A DNA stretch of 64,000 bases, from assembly GCA_032622095.1 (NCBI GenBank), contig CP136067.1, positions 127,631,030-127,695,029 of the forward strand. Reading direction: 5' to 3'. How positions within the stretch are numbered: the stretch's first letter is position 1; each line of letters begins with the position of its first letter. This stretch comes from Siphonodentalium dalli (taxonomy: Eukaryota > Mollusca > Scaphopoda > Gadilida > Siphonodentaliidae). The notes under the pieces are model-generated. The model was not told where the DNA came from. It worked only from the letters and a program-made list of their open reading frames with translations, and did no database searches. Shown here piece by piece: positions 58,801 to 64,000 of the stretch. The position numbers and the translations under genes were made by a program.

Positions 58801-59024
58801 GCAGACTAGTGTAAACAGGTTGATATAGAAATTCACACAGAAAGAAAACGGTATTAGTTCGTGTGAGCAAAAATCGTGTCCGCTAACGTCACGGTAAACG
58901 CCGAAGCATTGCGACAGGCAAATCAGTTTTGATTAATTGTTACTCGGGCTTGGCGAATGTTTTCGTTGTCATTTCAACCCGTGTATTTCGAATATTGAAC
59001 ACGGATAGGGACGTGGCAACTTGT
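58801..59024. other. No gene recognised
   Basis: Short spacer between repeats. Confidence 0.4.
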
Positions 59025-59455
59025 TCAACGGTTGGAAATTTCATACCTTACACAACATTAGTTGTAATTTCCAAACCAACAATAGATTGAAAATGATCTT
59101 GTAGTTTGATTTTCAAACATTTTATTTGGGGGGGGGGGGGGGGTATTGTTTTCGGACCAATATTTGCATAATTTCCTACTTTTTATCAAAATTTTGGGCT
59201 GGAATGGCCATCAGCTGGAAATTTTCCAACCTTATCATAGGGGCGGGTGTCATGTTGAAAATGTCCAACACTTGGAAAGATTGCGTCCTGGTCCCTCCCC
59301 GTGGCCAGTCATCATCATCATATTTATTGTCTAACAGCTATATATAAAAACTGCATGTAATTTAAGAAAACAATATTGTCCTAAATTGGTCAACATTGTC
59401 ATTGGAATTGTCATCAGTTGGAAATTTTACTACATTTGGTCAAATAAAGGGTGTT
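59025..59455 (-). repeat. Dispersed repeat, copy 3, with poly-G tract
   Basis: Opposite-strand copy of the family at 541-870 and 17440-18090: GTTGGAAATTTC, TTGTAGTTTGATTTTC, CCAATATTTGCATA, CAACACTTGGAAA, GTCCTGGTCCCTCCCCGTGG. A run of 16 G at 59128-59143 is unique to this copy. Confidence 0.75.
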
Positions 59456-59734
59456 GTAGGGTAACTGCATGATTTTCATTCTTTCTTCGAACCATTATCA
59501 AGTGGTATAAGGGTACACTTTAAATACATGCGGCACATACCAAATCGCTGTTATCTGCTGATAGTTGATACATGTTTATGTCTGGCCTAAACTGACACGA
59601 CTCGCAGTGAATTGTCAATTACCAGAGTACTGATCAGCGAGCGTTCAATATTAGTAATCATGTTGTGATCACAGTAATGCGCGACACGTGACTTCATACA
59701 GATCTGTATACATTTCTACAGCAGTATAAACGCA
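59456..59734. other. No gene recognised
   Basis: Unassigned spacer. Confidence 0.4.
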
Positions 59735-60605
59735 GCCTTATGGTCATCAATAACAGTAAATACCCTAACCCCACCCACATCATGTAGGTTAACAAAACTG
59801 ACAATAAATAAGTTTCCGTGGACATAATTGCCATGCTTGAAACGACCGATTATCAGTTTGAATATTTTAGTCGTTTAATATATATAAAACATAATAAGAT
59901 ATTTCTGTAAACAAAATATTGCAGTAAAATCAAATTTAAAATAGGGACATTTTGAGCTGAAACCCTCTGCGCTGTTTACGGATATCGATTATAATAATTA
60001 GCAAAACGAAGCCATCCATCCATCGAAATAGTTTCTATGAAGCGAATTATATCAGGTCAGAATATATTATTATTTTAATACATATTAAATATTCATATGT
60101 TCGTGTAAATATATTGGAGAAAGGTTCTAATCCGACACAACGTTCGAAGGTTTGTTTAAAACTAAACGGACATTGATACCAGACAAATTCTAAATTGAAA
60201 CTAAATTGAACATTTATCAAAGGTCCCGTCAAGATATTTTCGATCTAACAACAGGAAGATGTAAATCTATAAGATTCAATAAATATATATATAGTCATAT
60301 GTTCCTGTCAAAATATTAGAGTTTAGTATTAAGTTAGCACCCTTCTTGAAATAATGCATGTGTATCGGTACCATTCCGACTCCCTCCGACTCCCATATAT
60401 TAGTTATTTTTTATGAATAATCGCGGTATATTGGTAGCTTTACTTTCTCTTGGCCAATTTTTACAATCGACGGGTTGAATTTCGATAAAATTTCGGTTAA
60501 ATAAAATGATGCTGCTCATTTGCCAATTTGAGCAGCAATTTCGAGAATATATTTTGGACTAGGGAGGTGATAATTAATTACGTAACGGACACCGCGAGCT
60601 CTGCC
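59735..60605 (+). repeat. Dispersed block, copy C (with about 455-bp extra segment)
   Basis: It starts with TTATGGTCATCAATAACAGT and TAAATACCCTAA as in copy A (55122-55158). About 455 bp not found in A follow (59768-60222). The alignment then resumes at TCCCGTCAAGATATTTTCGA and continues to GATAATTAATTACGTAACG. It is cut at about 60600 by the CGTGGTC-rich patch. GACTCCCTCCGACTCCC shows a small local duplication. Confidence 0.8.
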
Positions 60606-60970
60606 ACCGCGGCTTGCCAAGCTCCGGCCGCCAGCGATGTTTCCGTGTTCAGCCATGTTCCTCCGTGTTCATGTCGCGGTCACCTGTGGTATGGCCGTGG
60701 TCACCCGTGGTCATAGCGTGGATTTCCGTGTTCAAACGTGATCATTTGGCCGTGGTCACCCGTTCGTCGTACCGTGATCATAGCGTGGATGTTCCGTGTT
60801 CAAACGTGATCAGAGCGTGTTCAAACGTGATCAGAGCGTGTTCAAAATCTGAACACGATTGAACACGTTTACCCAGACCGTGTTCTTGGCGAGTTTAGAT
60901 TTTGAACACGGAAAAATCGCGCGGGGTCTTCCGTGGACATGTAAAAAACCACGGGCCTTGTACTGTACAT
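60606..60970 (-). repeat. CGTGGTC/CGTGTTC word-rich element, copy 2
   Basis: Dense in CCGTGGTCACC, TCATAGCGTGGAT, CCGTGTTCAAACGTGATCA and CAGAGCGTGTTCAAA (the last twice in tandem). The right end reads GAACACGGAAAAATCGCGCG, then AAAAACCACGGGCCTTGTAC. This is the reverse complement of the left end of copy 1, so that end is a defined boundary. The other end is not shared. Confidence 0.7.
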
Positions 60971-61199
60971 AAACATCGCACACAAATTAAAAAAAAAAAA
61001 AAAACATAAAAAACACAAACACAAACCAAGTGTACATATGTAATGCAATCTTAACCATTACATTTTAACCAATACATCTCACTGTTTCACAACCAAGACT
61101 AGGTTTTATATTTATTTTAACCCACATGTGGGGTACTCCTCATAAATAAAGGAGGGATATCCAACACAACAACAACAATACAGCATTATGCCCATGAGC
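60971..61199. other. Poly-A tract and spacer
   Basis: An A-run of about 16 lies near 60987-61002, inside an ACACAAA-rich stretch. It could be a retrotransposed tail, but no element upstream of it was identified. Confidence 0.5.
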
Positions 61200-61424
61200 G
61201 TTGATAGAGCACCCATTAAGTTCTATAATATTATTCTTTGAAATGTTGGTAGAGCACGATTAAGTGCTCTATTATTACTCCTGAAACTGTTGGTAGATCA
61301 CTCTTTAAATGCTACAATATTACACTGTGAAGGGTTGGCAGATCATCCGTCAAGTGATCTAATGTTAAACTTCTAAGTATTGGAAGTGCACATGTTAAGT
61401 GTAGGTAAGCACAACATTGTTTGC
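61200..61424 (+). repeat. 45-bp minisatellite, five units
   Basis: TTGGTAGAGCAC-like starts fall at 61201, 61245, 61290, 61335 and 61380, and degenerate ones continue to about 61470. Each unit carries GAGCAC/GATCA followed by TTAAGTGCTCTA, so a unit can fold on itself. Confidence 0.8.
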
Positions 61425-62159
61425 AGTTTGGCTGGGTGATCAAGTACTCTAATACACCGTTGGTGGGTTGAGATGAAAGAGTTATGTTCTTCGTTCTGGG
61501 GACTAGATTATGAAAATTAAGTCGAATGTGCACACAACGTAACTCAATCTAAATGTCGCTCCAAGCTATTTTTCAAAAGAGCAAAATGTCAAAGTAGACA
61601 ATCGGCTATTTTACAAGATACGACAATGTGTGCATGGTTCATGAGGAAATGTTTGATCGTACATGTAGGAAACTTGTTAACATTTATCAATTGACGAGTG
61701 ACTTTAAGCATTTAAATTGAAGAAAAATAAATGTATCCAGTGAATGGACCAGTTATCATATACATACAATAACTTGCCTTACGGGTTTTGAAAACGACGA
61801 ATATATCCAAAACATATTTTGTATTTAAACAAAACAAAACAGGTATTGCAATCACAGTAAATGTTATTGAAATAAGAATATAACACAGACAACATTAGCC
61901 CATGTGCAAATGAATGAATCCTCATATTGAGAACATAACATTGGAGTTATCTAATCTTGTAGTACATGTATATTTATATATTTAACACCAGAAATGCCAT
62001 GAGTGGCAGGAGTGAAAAACAGAAATTTACGAGCGGTTGCAAGCTGCAAGTGAAATTTTATTCCAGCCACTTGTGATATATTTCTGGAATTTTTAAATAC
62101 AGGAAAATAATGAGGACTTGGATACGAATACGCGATTGATTTCGGGCATATTAACAACA
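61425..62159. other. No gene recognised
   Basis: AT-rich sequence, no motif or repeat recognised beyond degenerate edges of the 45-bp array. Confidence 0.45.
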
Positions 62160-62642
62160 TTAGATATGTCGATACATGTAGAAGTTTTGTACAAATATGG
62201 ATGAATATTGAATTTGAAATCGACGGATTACTTTCTTCTGCAGTAAAGCACGGACACAGTTATGGCGCTGTCCATTATTTGTACACAATTTGTAAAATAT
62301 AGCTTTTACTGGATCGACTGGCATTGGAATTTTAGGATGAATTATCACCCATATAGAGGGGAACAACAGGTCGAATACACGATTTATCGGTCTACTTTCC
62401 CAAGAAATTTCATAACTCTTGCCGCCTATCAACGATATATCAGGCAGTACATACTGTGTGTCGCGAAGTATGTAGACTGATATATCATATCCCAACATAA
62501 TCCGAATTATTACGATTTTGTATTCCTTCCTGTCGAATTTTCTAAAAACTGACTGACTGTTGAATTTTGGGGTAAGGGGTGACATAATATCGAAGATAAC
62601 AGCGCCTATGAAGATCACAGCACCTATGATAAAGGATGACAT
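62160..62642 (-). other. Unrecognised 160-codon open frame
   Basis: This is the longest open frame in the window that I cannot assign. It starts MSSFIIGAVIFIGAVIFDIM, a hydrophobic stretch that could be a signal anchor. The rest is rich in Ile, Tyr and Arg with no motif I know and only two cysteines. Splice context, a homologous copy and codon bias were not evident. The tract 62690-62880 carries loosely similar words (TTTTGGGGT.A.GGGTGA, AGCCTATTAT), so the region may be a diverged repeat. It is probably a chance frame. Confidence 0.2.
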
Positions 62643-63213
62643 TTTTAGCCTATTATTTGCGGTATATATTTAAAAAAAATTCTAGATTGTTCACGAGAAC
62701 CCGCATCATAGCAATATTAATATTGAACTATCGCCCATTAAGATGGGGAAAACAAATGAAAATGTTTTGGTCTATTTTCACAATAATTAATTTTGGGGTG
62801 ATGGGTGAACTGATCTTACATAATACACGTATTGCAGAGGTTGACTTGTTCAGCCTATTATCATATGCTATGTATGTCGCCACCGTTTCCTAGACTATAT
62901 CCGAGATATCAGGTTAAAGCAGTATTGATTTTTATTCCACACCCATCTATGCGAGGCACATGTATTCAACGGAATACGAGCCATTGAATACATATTAGTG
63001 TATACCTCTAGTGGAATACAAGCCGGAACTATAATTGTTGACGTTGTCACCAAGAAAGATCAAGTATACATTACGTCAACGATCCGATTCTGGTGATGCC
63101 CAGAAAATTTCTGGTTATTCATCAGAGTTAAATCACAATAAAGGTAGTCATAGTTTCAATGAAGGTGACAGTAATGGATTTAATTTATCTGACACAACAG
63201 TGTAGAATAAATA
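62643..63213. other. No gene recognised
   Basis: CATTAAGATGGGGAAAACAA near 62737 and CATTAAGAGGGGCAGAACAA near 63387 look like distant copies of one repeat. Confidence 0.4.
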
Positions 63214-63374
63214 CAGAACACAACTTGCATCATAATCGCCAATCTTTCATCGAACTCGTTGCGGACGGCGCATAGTTACATTTCGCTCAAGCTACGCTCT
63301 CGCGAAATATATCCTTGCGCCATCCGCAACTCATTCGATAAAAGACTCTCGATTAAGATGCGCGTTGTGTTCTG
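63214..63374. mobile_element. Hairpin MITE-like element, 161 bp
   Basis: Arms of about 59 bp run inward from CAGAACACAAC (63214) and GTTGTGTTCTG (63374). They include TCGAACTCGTTGCGGA facing CCGCAACTCATTCGAT. The loop contains ATTTCGCT and GCGAAAT, which also pair. No coding capacity; no target duplication is clear. Confidence 0.7.
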
Positions 63375-64000
63375 CATATATAGCTCATTAAGAGGGGCAG
63401 AACAAGTTTAAAATTGCGATTTTTGGGTCTCTTTTTACAATACATCTCAGACATATCTTGCCATTTGACAACGAAATCGTGACACTATTATATTAAATAT
63501 CTTGAAGCATCTACATTGCAACAAGTTAGCCCAAAAATTGTGTTTCTCTGTCTTGTATGTCTCATTTTGCCGAATTTAAAACAAACAGCGATTTTTGCTG
63601 AATTTTGGCTTTTAAGCATCTCAAAGTCATCTTTTGCATCATTCGTATATTTCACACCTGGTCCTATCTGGTGCGCAATGTCACAACCTTCAAATAAATA
63701 TATCACAAGCTTGTCTGTGGTGCGGATGGACTAAACATTTTCTGAAATTGATTCCGTTCGCTCAACTTTATTCTGGGAACAAGAAATGAAGCAGCCATTA
63801 AGATGGACGGATTAGGAGTAACGCTCTTATGGGTAATCAAATATTAAACAGTGCCACTGTACACCTGAAAGACATAAGTGGCAAGCTGGCCCTGTCGATC
63901 TGGTAGAAAAAATTGAGACGCGCAGTCAGTATCGATACCCATCGTGGTCAAGTGATATATTTGTCATGATCTACGTCATCGGTGCGTTGTCGCGTTCTTT
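63375..64000. other. No gene recognised
   Basis: Two opposed 72-codon frames at 63488-63734 are shadows of one another with no motif. Confidence 0.45.

Noticed and set aside
1-64000. CRISPR arrays, tRNA or rRNA genes, bacterial operons
   Set aside because: None was recognised. The tandem arrays here have no unique spacers between constant repeats, and the gene content is eukaryotic and transposon-derived.

Overview
This window reads as intergenic, transposon-rich DNA from a eukaryote, most likely an aquatic invertebrate and possibly a lophotrochozoan. That placement is an inference from the AT-rich background, the several non-LTR retrotransposon lineages, a Penelope-like element, piggyBac-, Harbinger- and mariner-type miniature elements, an invertebrate-style envelope remnant, and one exon with a signal peptide and a PAN/apple-like cysteine pattern. 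No bacterial-style gene, operon, rRNA or tRNA was recognised, and no complete host gene is present. The only host coding candidate is the secreted PAN-like exon at 11112-11400 (+). Layout, 1-11 kb: a dispersed repeat (541-870), a Harbinger-like element with a TAA target duplication and an internal 62-bp minisatellite (1282-2745), a LINE scrap, a GTTTAAAC-rich repeat, duplicated blocks (4.4-7.5 kb) and a long-TIR foldback element (7891-8176). 11-16 kb: the PAN-like exon, a frameshifted envelope-like remnant on the minus strand (12.6-14.4 kb), a foldback element and the first of two piggyBac-type miniature elements (15306-15697). 16.7-18.8 kb: a 2-kb element with about 46-bp TIRs and a TA duplication. 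20.4-26 kb: a LINE whose reading frame is split at a TTAA site by the second piggyBac-type element (20842-21298), then a 1.4-1.5 kb tandem duplication carrying LINE 3' ends. 26.5-48.7 kb is a mosaic. Its main feature is a 12.1-kb candidate transposon at 28068-40203. It has long inverted termini (AGT...ACT), a 5-bp AAGAT duplication, and an uninterrupted inverted copy of the target site at 45705-46975 in the same window. Its interior is mostly tandem repeats and older element fragments (Penelope-like, LINE, mariner-type hairpin), and no transposase, integrase or polymerase was seen. A 930-bp minisatellite with 20/21/23-bp units lies at 41.65-42.6 kb. 50-64 kb: an L1/Tx1-like LINE fragment, two patches dense in CGTGGTC/CGTGTTC words, three diverged copies of a 0.5-1.4 kb block with large indels (55.1, 57.7 and 60.2 kb), a 45-bp minisatellite and several hairpin elements. 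Nothing here forms a pathway. Its value is as a record of nested insertions, and several target sites can be read directly. All alignments were made by eye, so percent identities are not given and boundaries outside exact target duplications may be off by tens of bases.
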